From NCBI GenBank assembly GCA_964435115.1, contig CAYSYM010000009.1, forward strand, positions 21,765 to 85,764: 64,000 nucleotides of DNA. Direction: 5' to 3'. How positions within the stretch are numbered: the stretch's first letter is position 1; every line of letters begins with the position of its first letter. Positions 34,229-42,552 of this stretch are shown here, piece by piece. Made by a program: the position numbers and the translations under genes. The notes below the pieces were generated by a model. The model saw only the letters and a program-made list of their open reading frames with translations. It had not been told where the DNA came from and did not search any database. Source of the DNA: CAYSYM01 sp964435115. Its GTDB lineage: Bacteria > Chloroflexota > UBA6077 > CF-72.

Positions 34229-34975
34229 CTACAGCGTCCGCTCGCGCGGCTCCACCGTTTCGCCACGTTCGGTGAGCACGCCGATGCCGAGCTCGCGGGC
34301 CAGTGGCTCCGCATCGGGGTAGACCCGCACGCCAAAGATGTAAGCGAGGTACGGGCCCTTCAGCATGGCCGCGCGGAGCTGCCCCTGTGTGGTGGGCCGA
34401 TCCAGCATCTGCGCCCACGCGCCCACCTCATGGCGGCGGACCCGGACCTTCGCCTCGACCAGCACCCAGAACCGCGCCCCGGTCGGATCTTCCGCCTGGA
34501 CCGCCAGGTCCAGCTCGCCGTCGATCTGGAGCGGGTGTGGCCGCCCGAGGACTCGCCAGCCGCGCCGGGCCAGGGCGTTCTCCAGCTCCACCTCAGCATC
34601 CTCCTCAGCCGTGGCACCCATCAGGCGGGTGAGCGCCCCGAGCTCCCGCTGGGTCCCGAGCTGGGCCTGGGCCAGCCGCTCGACGGCCGCCTCGGTGCGG
34701 AGCTGGGCCTCCTCCAGCCGGGCCAGCCGCTCCTCGGTGCGCGCCTGCGCCTCGGCGAGCTCCGCCAGGGCGGCCTCGACCCGTTCCAGGCGCCCCTCCA
34801 CACGCTCCAGGCGCCCCTCCACACGCTCCAGGCGCCCCTCCACACGCTCCAGGCGGACGGGTACCCCGAGGAGCTCCTCGGTCAGGATTTCCCGGCGCAC
34901 CGCGACCCGCCACTCCGGGTGCGCGCGGAGCAACTGGAGGAAGGACTGCTCGTCGTCAGCGGTGGCGAAAGGCAT
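34229..34975 (-). CDS. Coiled-coil PD-(D/E)XK nuclease-fold protein (DUF3782-like)
   Basis: The 248-aa protein starts at ATG 34975 (a GTG at 35005 lies upstream of a likely TACAAT -10 and is rejected). Residues about 40-125 are a coiled coil with the heptad LERVEGR repeated three times, encoded by near-identical 21-bp units. The C-terminal half has the nuclease-fold pattern IDGELDLAVQ...FWVLVEAKVR (D, then E-x-K). Such proteins are common in Chloroflexi and cyanobacteria. Function is unknown. 34114-34228, after lutBA, holds nothing recognised. Confidence 0.7.
   Translation of the reverse strand: MPFATADDEQSFLQLLRAHPEWRVAVRREILTEELLGVPVRLERVEGRLERVEGRLERVEGRLERVEAALAELAEAQARTEERLARLEEAQLRTEAAVERLAQAQLGTQRELGALTRLMGATAEEDAEVELENALARRGWRVLGRPHPLQIDGELDLAVQAEDPTGARFWVLVEAKVRVRRHEVGAWAQMLDRPTTQGQLRAAMLKGPYLAYIFGVRVYPDAEPLARELGIGVLTERGETVEPRERTL
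34780..34855. repeat. 21-bp tandem repeats in coiled-coil gene
   Basis: Two exact 21-bp units (34801-34821 and 34822-34842) are flanked by a diverged unit (34780-34800) and a partial one. They encode the LERVEGR heptads. Confidence 0.8.
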
Positions 34976-35028
34976 GCGCGTTCCTGCCACGATTGTAGGG
35001 CGCACCCTTGGCCCAGCGCGGCCCCCAC

Positions 35029-35050
35029 GCCTGCCACAGCTGTGGCAGGC
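35029..35050. promoter_or_regulatory. 22-bp perfect palindrome between AOR and the nuclease-fold gene
   Basis: The palindrome is perfect with core CCACAGCTGTGG and no loop. It lies 47 bp from the AOR stop and upstream of the -10 of the next gene. Operator or terminator stem are both possible. Confidence 0.4.
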
Positions 35051-35096
35051 TGCCGGCGGCCGTGGCGCCGCCCGGGGAGGCCCCCGGCAAGAGGGG

Positions 35097-37007
35097 CTAG
35101 GAAACGACGCGCGCAGCGCTTCGCCGGCGCTCGAAGTCCGGAATCAGCCAGGCCAGGCCCAGCTCGCGCAGCGTTTCCGGGAGCGGCATACCCGTCTCCT
35201 CGTCCCAGCCCATGGTGCGGTAGTAGTTCCGCTTCATGAGCGGCCAGGCCGCAGCCGGGTTGCTCCCAGCCGCGCCACCGTCGACCGGGTTCGAGGCGTA
35301 GCGCGCGCTCGGCTCTTCGACGTCGGCCGTCAGACCGTGGCGGACGTTGAACGCCCGCATCAGGTGGACGATCTGGCGCCCCTTCCGCAGTGCGTCCAGT
35401 GGCTCGTAGGCGAGCCCCGTCACCGCGTTGAACGCCTTCAGCTCGAGCAGCAGGTCCTGGCTGTCGAAGCGGCACACGCCGAGCGAATCGTCGAACTGGC
35501 GGCGCCCATTGATCTGGCCGACGAAGCGGCTGACGTCAATCGGATCGAAGCGGTTCGTGACTGGCTCGATCGGCAGGTTGTCCACCGGGTCGGCGCCGGC
35601 GGTCGCTTCAATAGTGGAGGTGTTGCCCACGCAGGTATCGAGCAGCTCGGTCCAGCGGCCGCGGTGGTCGTGGCCGCGCGGGGTAGCACCCTTCCGGGTG
35701 TAGACCGCCAGCTCCTCGCTCCCCCGCCCCACGTGCTGGGCGGCGCGCATGACCCCTTCGGCCAGCCAGGCGCCACACCCCTCGCGGTGGGCCACCTTCC
35801 GCATCAGCTCCGCCAGGCCATCCTCGTCGTCCCACTTCAGGTCCAGGCCGTCCAGGTCGCGCTCGCGGTCCAGGATGCCCCGGTCGAGGCACTCCAGCAC
35901 CCAGCCAAAGAGCCAACCGGTCTCGTTCAGGTCCACGCCGTAGCGGTCGGCCAGGTTGGAGAGCCAGAACGCCGCGCTCTGGTCCGTGATCCCCACCTGG
36001 GGCCCGAAGGCGGCGAAGCCTTCGTACTCCGGCTCCTCGCCGAAGTAACCCTTCTTCCGCCCCTCGGTCATGCAGCCGGTGTGGAGGTGGTTCATCCGGC
36101 AGGCCCAGCACGGCGTGTGCTTGCCCTCGAAGTGCTCGCGGAAGGTGAGGCCGTTCATCGCCTCGTGCTCGGGGTAGACATTGGTCTGGTAGTTGCGCAC
36201 CGGGAGCGAGCCGAGCGCGTGCATGTCGCTCAGGCCGATGGCGGTACCGCCCCGTGCCAGCCAGCGGTCGCGGAACTCGTAGGCGTGTCCGAAGAGCGCC
36301 TCGGCATCCTCCGACAGCTCTTCGGGGTGCGCCACGGGCACCTGCTGCTTCCCACGCGCCACCGCGATGCACTTCAGCCGCTTGCTCCCCATCACCGCGC
36401 CCACCCCGTTATGGGCAGCCACGTGCCCCTGGTCGCCCGCGATGGCGGCGAACCGGACCAGGTGCTCGCCGGCCGGCCCGATACCGTGCACGCTGAGCAG
36501 GCGGGGCTTGTAGCCCAGCTCCGCCAGCAGCGCGTGCTCGGTCTCCCAGGTGTCCTTACCCAGCAGGTGATCCGCCGGACGCAGCTCGACGCGGCCGTCG
36601 GCGACGTACAGGTAGAGCCAGCCGCTGGCGCGCCCCTGGAGGACGATCGCATCGTAGCCGCACTGCTTGAGGTAGGCGCCGAAGAACCCGTTCGCCTGCG
36701 TGGCGCCGAGCAGGTTGGTCATCGGCCCCTTGGTCACCGCGCAATAGGTGCCGGCTCCATGCACCTTGGTCCCCGCCAGCGGCCCAGCCGCGATCACCAG
36801 CCGGTTGGCCGGGTCGTCCCACTCCACCCCGGCCGTCACCTCGGCGTACAGGATCCAGGCGCCCAGCCCCGCTCCGCCAATCCACAGGCGCGCCGTCTCG
36901 GGCGAGATCGGCTCAACCGACGTTGTCTCGGTGCTGAGGTCGACGCGGAGCAGGCGGCCCATGATGCCGCCGGGGAGCGTGTCCGGGCGGCCGACGAGGT
37001 GGGTCAT
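35097..37007 (-). CDS. aor: Aldehyde:ferredoxin oxidoreductase family tungsten/iron-sulfur enzyme
   Basis: The 636-aa protein starts at ATG 37007, with a TACACT hexamer 6 nt upstream. AOR N-domain motifs are clear (MGRLLRVDLSTETTSVEP, GGAGLGAWILYAEV, AGPLAGTKVHGAGTYCAVTKGPMT). The 4Fe-4S region reads CWACRMNHLHTGC, so the third ligand of the family's CX2CX3C pattern is His, with Cys five residues later; a fourth Cys is in SLGVCRF. Family enzymes oxidise aldehydes to acids with a tungstopterin and ferredoxin. Substrate cannot be told. There is no companion ferredoxin gene next to it. Confidence 0.85.
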   Translation of the reverse strand: MTHLVGRPDTLPGGIMGRLLRVDLSTETTSVEPISPETARLWIGGAGLGAWILYAEVTAGVEWDDPANRLVIAAGPLAGTKVHGAGTYCAVTKGPMTNLLGATQANGFFGAYLKQCGYDAIVLQGRASGWLYLYVADGRVELRPADHLLGKDTWETEHALLAELGYKPRLLSVHGIGPAGEHLVRFAAIAGDQGHVAAHNGVGAVMGSKRLKCIAVARGKQQVPVAHPEELSEDAEALFGHAYEFRDRWLARGGTAIGLSDMHALGSLPVRNYQTNVYPEHEAMNGLTFREHFEGKHTPCWACRMNHLHTGCMTEGRKKGYFGEEPEYEGFAAFGPQVGITDQSAAFWLSNLADRYGVDLNETGWLFGWVLECLDRGILDRERDLDGLDLKWDDEDGLAELMRKVAHREGCGAWLAEGVMRAAQHVGRGSEELAVYTRKGATPRGHDHRGRWTELLDTCVGNTSTIEATAGADPVDNLPIEPVTNRFDPIDVSRFVGQINGRRQFDDSLGVCRFDSQDLLLELKAFNAVTGLAYEPLDALRKGRQIVHLMRAFNVRHGLTADVEEPSARYASNPVDGGAAGSNPAAAWPLMKRNYYRTMGWDEETGMPLPETLRELGLAWLIPDFERRRSAARVVS

Positions 37008-37013
37008 GCGGCA

Positions 37014-37019
37014 AGTGTA
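37014..37019 (-). promoter_or_regulatory. -10 hexamer (TACACT) for the AOR gene, probably leaderless
   Basis: On the minus strand TACACT ends 6 nt before ATG 37007. Confidence 0.5.
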
Positions 37020-37124
37020 TCCGAGCTCCGTGGCGCCGACGCCGCGCACCCCACCCGCACGACCCCCGACGGTAGGACCCTCCGGGAACGTGGGCGCAAC
37101 GGGCTGAGGTGCGCGAGAAAGAAG

Positions 37125-37130
37125 TATGCT
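37125..37130 (+). promoter_or_regulatory. -10 hexamer (TATGCT) for pyrophosphatase, probably leaderless
   Basis: TATGCT ends 6 nt before GTG 37137. Confidence 0.5.
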
Positions 37131-37136
37131 CGCGCC

Positions 37137-37646
37137 GTGGAAGCTGAAGGCGTCGAAGTGGTCGTGGAGATTCCCGCGGGCAGCCGTAACAAGTACGAGT
37201 TCGACAAGGAGCGGGGCGTGTTCGTGCTCGACCGGGTCCTGTACTCGTCCGTGCACTACCCCACGGACTACGGCTACGTGGTCGGAACGCTCGCCGAAGA
37301 TGGGGACGCGCTCGACGCGCTGGTGGTGGTCAACGAGCCCACCTTCCCCGGCTGCCACATCCTGGCTCGTCCGATCGGCCTGCTGGACATGACGGACGAG
37401 AAGGGTCCGGACCAGAAGATACTGGTGGTGCCGCTGGGCGATCCGCGCTTCCAGACCATCAGAGACATCACGCACCTGGACCCGCACTGGCTGCGTGAGA
37501 TCGAGAACTTCTTTCAGACGTACAAGGCGCTCGAAGATAAATGGACGGAGGTCGTGGGCTGGGAGAACGCGGAGGCAGCCCAGCGTGTGATTGGCGCCGC
37601 GCGGGCGCTGTACGCCCGGGGTGCGGGCGAGCCGGAGCTCCCGTAG
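37137..37646 (+). CDS. ppa: Inorganic pyrophosphatase (family I)
   Basis: The 169-aa protein starts at GTG 37137. The active-site residues are all present: EIPAGSRNKYEFDKE (E, K, E), the acidic cluster DGDALDALVV, and HYPTDYGYV. Length matches soluble bacterial class I enzymes, which hydrolyse PPi with Mg2+ and pull biosynthetic reactions forward. It is divergent from the AOR gene. Confidence 0.95.
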   Translation: MEAEGVEVVVEIPAGSRNKYEFDKERGVFVLDRVLYSSVHYPTDYGYVVGTLAEDGDALDALVVVNEPTFPGCHILARPIGLLDMTDEKGPDQKILVVPLGDPRFQTIRDITHLDPHWLREIENFFQTYKALEDKWTEVVGWENAEAAQRVIGAARALYARGAGEPELP

Positions 37647-37788
37647 CAGCGCCCGCGGCGCGCCCCCGAGCAGGCAGCGGTGCGCCCGCCGCATTCCCCC
37701 GGGCCCGGAGGGGCCGCATAATGAGGGGGCGGGCCCTGAGGCTCTGGCCCGCGCCTTGCAGCCGCCGGAAGCGTGCGGAGGTACCAGC

Positions 37789-38031
37789 ATGGCAGCATCG
37801 ACGGGCACGCCGAAGATCCCGACGTCCTGGCAGTGCGGCTGGTGTGGCGGAAGCGTCACCGACGAGCGCGCCCTCCTCGACCACCAGGAGTGGTGTCTCG
37901 GCGATGCGCTTGCGAACACCCGGCTCCTGGAAGAGGTCGCCAACCGCGACGGGGAGCTAACCCAGGAGGCGCTCGTGGCGGCCGCGCGGCAGCGCCGTCT
38001 CGCCGCTGAGTCGCAGCTCCCGCCCGACTGA
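37789..38031 (+). CDS. Small protein with single C2HC zinc finger
   Basis: The 80-aa protein starts at ATG 37789 behind GCGGAGG. One zinc-finger-like motif, C-x2-C-x12-H-x3-C (CGWCGGSVTDERALLDHQEWC region, residues about 16-36), is followed by a charged helix (LLEEVANRDGELTQEAL). It fits no named family I can recall. It sits between pyrophosphatase and arginase. 37647-37788 upstream contains a possible TAATGA hexamer and GC-rich stems. Confidence 0.6.
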   Translation: MAASTGTPKIPTSWQCGWCGGSVTDERALLDHQEWCLGDALANTRLLEEVANRDGELTQEALVAAARQRRLAAESQLPPD

Positions 38032-38038
38032 CGCGCGG

Positions 38039-38986
38039 GTGGCGCTCACGGCCGGTGCCCGCCCCTCGCCTGCGCCGCGGGGCCGACAGGCTCGCCTGTT
38101 CCTGGCGCCCATCAGCGCCGGGGCGGGCGAGCCCAGGATGCTCGACGGACCGGATGCGGTGCTCCGCGCGCTCGGCGGCGCCACGGTGGTGGCGGCCGTC
38201 GAACGCGTGGCTCCGCCGCCGGACCTGGCGGCCGTGTTCGAGGCGAGCGACGCGTACGCCCGCCGCCACCACCTGATGGACGTGCGCCTGATGAGCGACT
38301 CGCTCGCCGGACGGGTGGCCGCCAGCCTGGCGCACGGCGAGCTGCCGATCGTGCTCGGCGGCGACCACACCGTCGCCATCGGCGGGTTCGCGGGCGTGCG
38401 GCGCGCCTTCGGCTGGGAGCGTCGGCTCGGCCTCGTCTGGATCGACGCCCACCCCGACCTGAATACCCCCGAGACCACGCCCAGCAACCACGGCCACGGC
38501 ATGCCGCTGGCGGCCCTGCTGGGGCTGGGCCACCCGCTGCTCGTCAACGCCGGCGGCCTCCAGGGGAGGAAGCTCGAGGCCGGCGACGTGGCCCTGGTCG
38601 GCGCCCGCTCGATCGATCCCGGCGAGGCGCTCTTCCTGGCCCAGCACCCCGAGCTGCGTGTGGCGCCGGCACGGACGATCCGTGAGGCTGGGCTGCTTCC
38701 CGCACTCCGCCCGCTCCTCGAGTGGGCGCGCCAGCTCGATGGACTGTACCTCAGCTTCGACCTGGACGCAGTCGATCCGAGCGACGCGCCCGGCGTCACC
38801 ACGCCGGTCCGAGGCGGCCTCAGCGCTGCGGAAGGCGTGGAGACTGTCCGACTCTTCGCAGCGACGGGGAAGGTGGTGGCCGGCGACGTGGTGGAGCACT
38901 TCCCGGCGCGCGATCCGGCCGGGCGAACGGCTCAGCTCGCCGCTTCCCTGGTCGAGGCGCTGGGGGCGGCGCCGAGCGTGGCCTGA
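38039..38986 (+). CDS. rocF: Arginase/agmatinase family ureohydrolase
   Basis: The 315-aa protein starts at GTG 38039. It carries the Mn-binding motifs GGDHTVAIG, DAHPDLNTPETTPSNHGHG and SFDLDAVDPSDAPGV, and the HGHG substrate loop typical of arginases, so L-arginine to ornithine plus urea is likely. Length suits arginase (about 300 aa). The start is seven bases after the previous stop. Residues around GEPRMLDGP replace the usual GVDLGPSALR region with an unusual sequence. Confidence 0.88.
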   Translation: MALTAGARPSPAPRGRQARLFLAPISAGAGEPRMLDGPDAVLRALGGATVVAAVERVAPPPDLAAVFEASDAYARRHHLMDVRLMSDSLAGRVAASLAHGELPIVLGGDHTVAIGGFAGVRRAFGWERRLGLVWIDAHPDLNTPETTPSNHGHGMPLAALLGLGHPLLVNAGGLQGRKLEAGDVALVGARSIDPGEALFLAQHPELRVAPARTIREAGLLPALRPLLEWARQLDGLYLSFDLDAVDPSDAPGVTTPVRGGLSAAEGVETVRLFAATGKVVAGDVVEHFPARDPAGRTAQLAASLVEALGAAPSVA

Positions 38987-39034
38987 GCGGCCGGGATGAA
39001 GTATCCTCGCCCTGCGCGCCCTCAGCCCGCCCAT

Positions 39035-39094
39035 CGGGTATCGGGTCTCAGCGCCCGACCCCCGACCCCCGATACCCGATACCCGATACCCGTC
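39035..39094. repeat. Heptamer (CCCGATA/CCCGACC) repeat with inverted copies
   Basis: A run of about six CCCGAYM units follows an inverted copy (CGGGTATCGGGT near 39035), giving a potential stem between arginase and the aminotransferase. It is related to the heptamers in lutBA. Confidence 0.55.
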
Positions 39095-39123
39095 ATCAGC
39101 CCGCCCTGGAAGGAGTGCAGCGC

Positions 39124-40314
39124 ATGGTGCTACGCGAGGCTGCCCGCATGCACGACATCGGCCAGGAGACGGCCTTCGAGGTGCTGGCCCGGGCGCGCGC
39201 CCTCGAAGCGCAGGGGCGGGACGTCATCCACCTCGAGATCGGCGAGCCCGACTTCGACACGCCCCGGCACATCGTCGCCGCCGCCCAGCGCGCCCTCGCC
39301 GAGGGCTACACCCACTACGGGCCCGGCCCTGGGTTCCCCGAGGTCCGCCAGGCCGTCGCCAACTACCTCGGCCGCACGCGCGGCCTGGACGTCCCGGCGA
39401 ACCGGATCGTCATCACCCCCGGCGCCAAGCCGGTGATGACGTTCACCATCCTGGCGCTGGTCGAGCCCGGCGACGAGGTGATCTACCCGAACCCCGGGTT
39501 CCCGATCTACGAGAGCATGGTCCGCTTCGTGGGCGGGACACCGGTCCCGATGCCGCTGCGCGAGGAGCGCCAGTTCCGCTTCGACCCCGACGAATTCCTG
39601 GCGCTGCTCTCGGATCGCACCCGGCTCATCATCCTGAACTCGCCCCACAACCCGACCGGGTCCGTGCTCACGCGGGCCGACCTCGAGGTGATCGCGGGTG
39701 CCGCGCGGGAGCGCGGCAGCGCGGTCCTGGCGGACGAGATCTACAGCCGCATCCTCTACGACGGCGCCCACCACTCGATCGCGGCCCTTGACGGCATGCT
39801 GGAGCGCACGATCCTCCTGGACGGGTGGTCCAAGACCTGGGCCATGACCGGCTGGCGGCTGGGGTTCGGCCTCTTCCCGCCCGATCTCGTGCCGCACGTC
39901 GAGCGGCTCATCTCCAACACGGTGAGCTGCACCGCCAGCTTCTCCCAGGTGGCGGCGATCGCCGCCCTGCAAGGGCCGCAGGACGCGGTGGACGCGATGG
40001 TGGCCGAGTTCCGCCGGCGACGGGATGCCCTCGTGGCCGGCCTCAACAGGCTGCCTGGTGTGCGCTGCCTCCTGCCCGCGGGCGCCTTCTACGCCTTCCC
40101 GAATATCACGGGGTCCGGCTGGTCCAGCCGTGCGCTGGCCGACCACCTGCTCGCCGCGGCCGGCGTCGCCTGCCTGAGCGGCACGGCCTTCGGCCGGTTC
40201 GGCGAGGGCTACCTGCGCCTCAGCTACGCCAACTCCCTGCCTAACATCGAGCGCGCGCTCGAGCGCATGGGCGCGTTCTTGGCGACGCCGGCAGCGACTC
40301 CGAGCGTGGCGTAG
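39124..40314 (+). CDS. PLP-dependent aminotransferase (AspC/AlaT-like, class I)
   Basis: The 396-aa protein starts at ATG 39124 behind GGAAGGAG. Class-I motifs in order: HLEIGEPDFDTPRHI, YGPGPGFPEVRQAVANYL, NSPHNPTGSVLT, VLADEIYSRILYDG and the Schiff-base lysine in DGWSKTWAMTGWRLGF, and the Arg in GEGYLRLSYAN. Probably an aspartate or alanine/arogenate-type transaminase. It follows arginase and could use amino-acid intermediates, but linkage is only positional. Confidence 0.9.
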   Translation: MVLREAARMHDIGQETAFEVLARARALEAQGRDVIHLEIGEPDFDTPRHIVAAAQRALAEGYTHYGPGPGFPEVRQAVANYLGRTRGLDVPANRIVITPGAKPVMTFTILALVEPGDEVIYPNPGFPIYESMVRFVGGTPVPMPLREERQFRFDPDEFLALLSDRTRLIILNSPHNPTGSVLTRADLEVIAGAARERGSAVLADEIYSRILYDGAHHSIAALDGMLERTILLDGWSKTWAMTGWRLGFGLFPPDLVPHVERLISNTVSCTASFSQVAAIAALQGPQDAVDAMVAEFRRRRDALVAGLNRLPGVRCLLPAGAFYAFPNITGSGWSSRALADHLLAAAGVACLSGTAFGRFGEGYLRLSYANSLPNIERALERMGAFLATPAATPSVA

Positions 40315-40335
40315 CCAGCCGCCGCGTGCCGCGCC

Positions 40336-41211
40336 TCACCGGCTGGGGGGCTGTTCGCCCGCCTGGTAGTCGTAGAAGCCGCGTCCCGTCTTCCGCCCCA
40401 GCCAGCCAGCCGCCACCATCTGCCGCAGCAGCGTGGGCGCGGCGAACCGTGACTCCTTGAACTCGTCGAACAGGACATCGGCAATGTAGAGGGTCGTGTC
40501 CAGGCCGACGAAGTCCAGCAGGGTGAACGGGCCCATGGGGTAGCCGGTCCCCAGCATCATCCCGACGTCGATATCCTCCTTCGTCGTGAAGCCCTGCTCC
40601 AGCATGCGCACCGCGTCGATCAGGTACGGGACGAGCAGGTAGTTGACGATGAAGCCGCCACGGTCCTTGCTCACGATCAGGCGCTTGCCGAGGCTCTCGC
40701 CGAAAGCGCGGGCCGTGTCTAGCGTCTCGTCCGCCGTGGTGAGGGTTCGCACCAGCTCGAGCAGCTTCATTACGGGCACCGGGTTCATGAAGTGCATCCC
40801 CAGCACCCGGTCGGGCCGCCGCGTCGCCGTCGCCATCTGGATGATGGGGATGGAGCTGGTATTGCTCGCCAGGATCGCGTGCGGCGGGCACACCTGGTCG
40901 AGCCGGGCGAACGTCTCCCGCTTGATCTGAACGTTCTCGGTGGCCGCCTCGATCACCAGGTCGCGGTCGGCGAAATCCTCCAGGTGGGTGGTCCCACGCA
41001 GGCGGGCCCGCGCTGCCTCCCGGTCGCCTGGCTGCAGCTTGCCGCGGTCGACCGCCGTGCTCATCGACTGCTCGGTCCGGCCGAGCCCCTTGGCGAGGAG
41101 CTCGTCGTTCACTTCGTGGACAACCGTGTCGTAGCCCGAACGGGCGCACATCTCCGCGATCCCGGAGCCCATCAGCCCGCATCCAACCACGCCCACCTTC
41201 TGGATCTGCAT
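40336..41211 (-). CDS. hbd: 3-hydroxybutyryl-CoA (3-hydroxyacyl-CoA) dehydrogenase
   Basis: The 291-aa protein is started at ATG 41211; GTG 41223 overlaps the thiolase stop but abuts its own Shine-Dalgarno, so the ATG is preferred. The NAD-binding fold (KVGVVGCGLMGSGIAEMCAR), the substrate region SNTSSIPI, catalytic His and Glu in MHFMNPVPVMKLLELV and Asn in GFIVNYLLVPYL are present. It reduces acetoacetyl-CoA or oxidises 3-hydroxyacyl-CoA. It forms an operon with thiolase, the pair typical of beta-oxidation or butyrate/PHB metabolism. Confidence 0.92.
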   Translation of the reverse strand: MQIQKVGVVGCGLMGSGIAEMCARSGYDTVVHEVNDELLAKGLGRTEQSMSTAVDRGKLQPGDREAARARLRGTTHLEDFADRDLVIEAATENVQIKRETFARLDQVCPPHAILASNTSSIPIIQMATATRRPDRVLGMHFMNPVPVMKLLELVRTLTTADETLDTARAFGESLGKRLIVSKDRGGFIVNYLLVPYLIDAVRMLEQGFTTKEDIDVGMMLGTGYPMGPFTLLDFVGLDTTLYIADVLFDEFKESRFAAPTLLRQMVAAGWLGRKTGRGFYDYQAGEQPPSR

Positions 41212-41219
41212 CGCGCTCG

Positions 41220-42419
41220 TCACTCCTTCCGCTCGAAGATCGCGGCCAGCCCCTGGCCGCCACCGGTGCACATCGTCTCGAGCCCATAGCGCGCCCCGCA
41301 CCGCTCCATCTCATGCAGCAGCGTCACCAGGATGCGCGCGCCGGTCGCGCCGAGCGGGTGGCCCAGCGAGATGCCCGAGCCGTTCACGTTGACGCGCCGG
41401 TCGACGTCTGGCACATCCAGCTCCTTCAGGACCGCCAGCGCTTGCGCCGCGAACGCCTCGTTCAGCTCGATCAGGTCCATCGCATCCAGACGGAGACCCG
41501 TCTTCTGCAACAGCTTGCGGACCGCCGGGGCGGGGCCCATCCCCATAATGGTTGGGTCCACGCCCGCCGCCGCGTACGTGTGGAAGAACAGGCGCGGCCT
41601 CAGCCCCAGCGCGTGCGCCTTCCGTTCGGACATGATCACCACGGCCGCCGCGCCGTCGTTGATGCTGGACGAGTTGCCCGCCGTGTGGATCTTGCCGGCG
41701 AGGACTGGCAGCTTCGCCAGGGACTCGGGCGAGGTGTCCTTGCGGGGCCCTTCGTCGGTGTCCACGAGCACCGTCCCTACCTTCGGCTGCCGCACCGGGA
41801 CCGGCACGATCTCGTCGCGGAACTTGCCCGCCTCCACAGCCGCCACCGCGTTGCGGTGCGAGCGCAGCGCGAACGCATCCGCCTCCTCGCGGCTGATGCC
41901 GTAGAGGTCGGCCAGCTTCTCGGACGTGTGCATCATCCCCTCCACGGGCGGGCAGGCCTCCGGGCAGGAGACCTTGAAGCCGTGCCGGGCGATGCGGTCG
42001 TAAAAGACGCCATCCCCGAGCCGGTACCCCCAGCGCGCGTCCGTTACGTAGAACTCGGCGTTCGACTCGTTCTCCGTCCCGCCCGCCACGACGATCTCGG
42101 CGTCTCCGGCCTGGACGAGCAGCGCGCCGTTGACGATCGCCTGGAGCCCCGAGCCGCACTGCCGGTCGACCGTGTACGCGGGCACCGCGTGCGGAAAGCC
42201 GGCCTCGAGCCAGCCTAGGCGGGCGACGTTCGGATTCTCGCCGTTGGCCAGCACGTGGCCGACAACCACCTCGTCGACCGCGCCGGGGTCGATGCTGGCG
42301 CGCTCGACCGCCGCCCGCAGCGCGTAGGACAGCAGCGTGGATGCCTTGAGCCCCTTGAAGGCGCCGCCGTACCGCCCAACCGGCGTCCTGGCAGCGCTCA
42401 CGATGACGGCCTGTTCCAT
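41220..42419 (-). CDS. thlA: Acetyl-CoA acetyltransferase (thiolase)
   Basis: The 399-aa protein starts at ATG 42419, with TAGACT 8 nt upstream. The nucleophilic Cys88 (DRQCGSGLQAI), the loop with HTSEKLADLYGISREE, NEAFAAQA, GHPLGATGAR with His and the second active-site Cys in MCTGGGQGLAAI are all present. It condenses or cleaves acetoacyl-CoA. The gene is first in the two-gene operon with 3-hydroxyacyl-CoA dehydrogenase. Confidence 0.93.
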   Translation of the reverse strand: MEQAVIVSAARTPVGRYGGAFKGLKASTLLSYALRAAVERASIDPGAVDEVVVGHVLANGENPNVARLGWLEAGFPHAVPAYTVDRQCGSGLQAIVNGALLVQAGDAEIVVAGGTENESNAEFYVTDARWGYRLGDGVFYDRIARHGFKVSCPEACPPVEGMMHTSEKLADLYGISREEADAFALRSHRNAVAAVEAGKFRDEIVPVPVRQPKVGTVLVDTDEGPRKDTSPESLAKLPVLAGKIHTAGNSSSINDGAAAVVIMSERKAHALGLRPRLFFHTYAAAGVDPTIMGMGPAPAVRKLLQKTGLRLDAMDLIELNEAFAAQALAVLKELDVPDVDRRVNVNGSGISLGHPLGATGARILVTLLHEMERCGARYGLETMCTGGGQGLAAIFERKE

Positions 42420-42427
42420 GGCACGCC

Positions 42428-42433
42428 AGTCTA
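42428..42433 (-). promoter_or_regulatory. -10 hexamer (TAGACT) for thiolase, probably leaderless
   Basis: On the minus strand TAGACT ends 8 nt before ATG 42419. Confidence 0.5.
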
Positions 42434-42538
42434 AAGGCTTTCCCGCCAAGGTTGCGCCATGCGAAGCCTGGTCTTGAACGGGATGCTGTACCGGGCGTTG
42501 TTGGACAGCTCGCGTCTCCCGTCTTGTGGGTGCAGGGG

Positions 42539-42544
42539 TATAGT
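42539..42544 (+). promoter_or_regulatory. -10 hexamer (TATAGT) before a leaderless TTG start
   Basis: TATAGT ends 8 nt before TTG 42553. Confidence 0.5.
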
Positions 42545-42552
42545 CGGCAGCG

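Noticed and set aside
34780..34855. 21-bp repeats considered as a CRISPR array
   Set aside because: Units are contiguous with no spacers and encode an in-frame heptad coiled coil.
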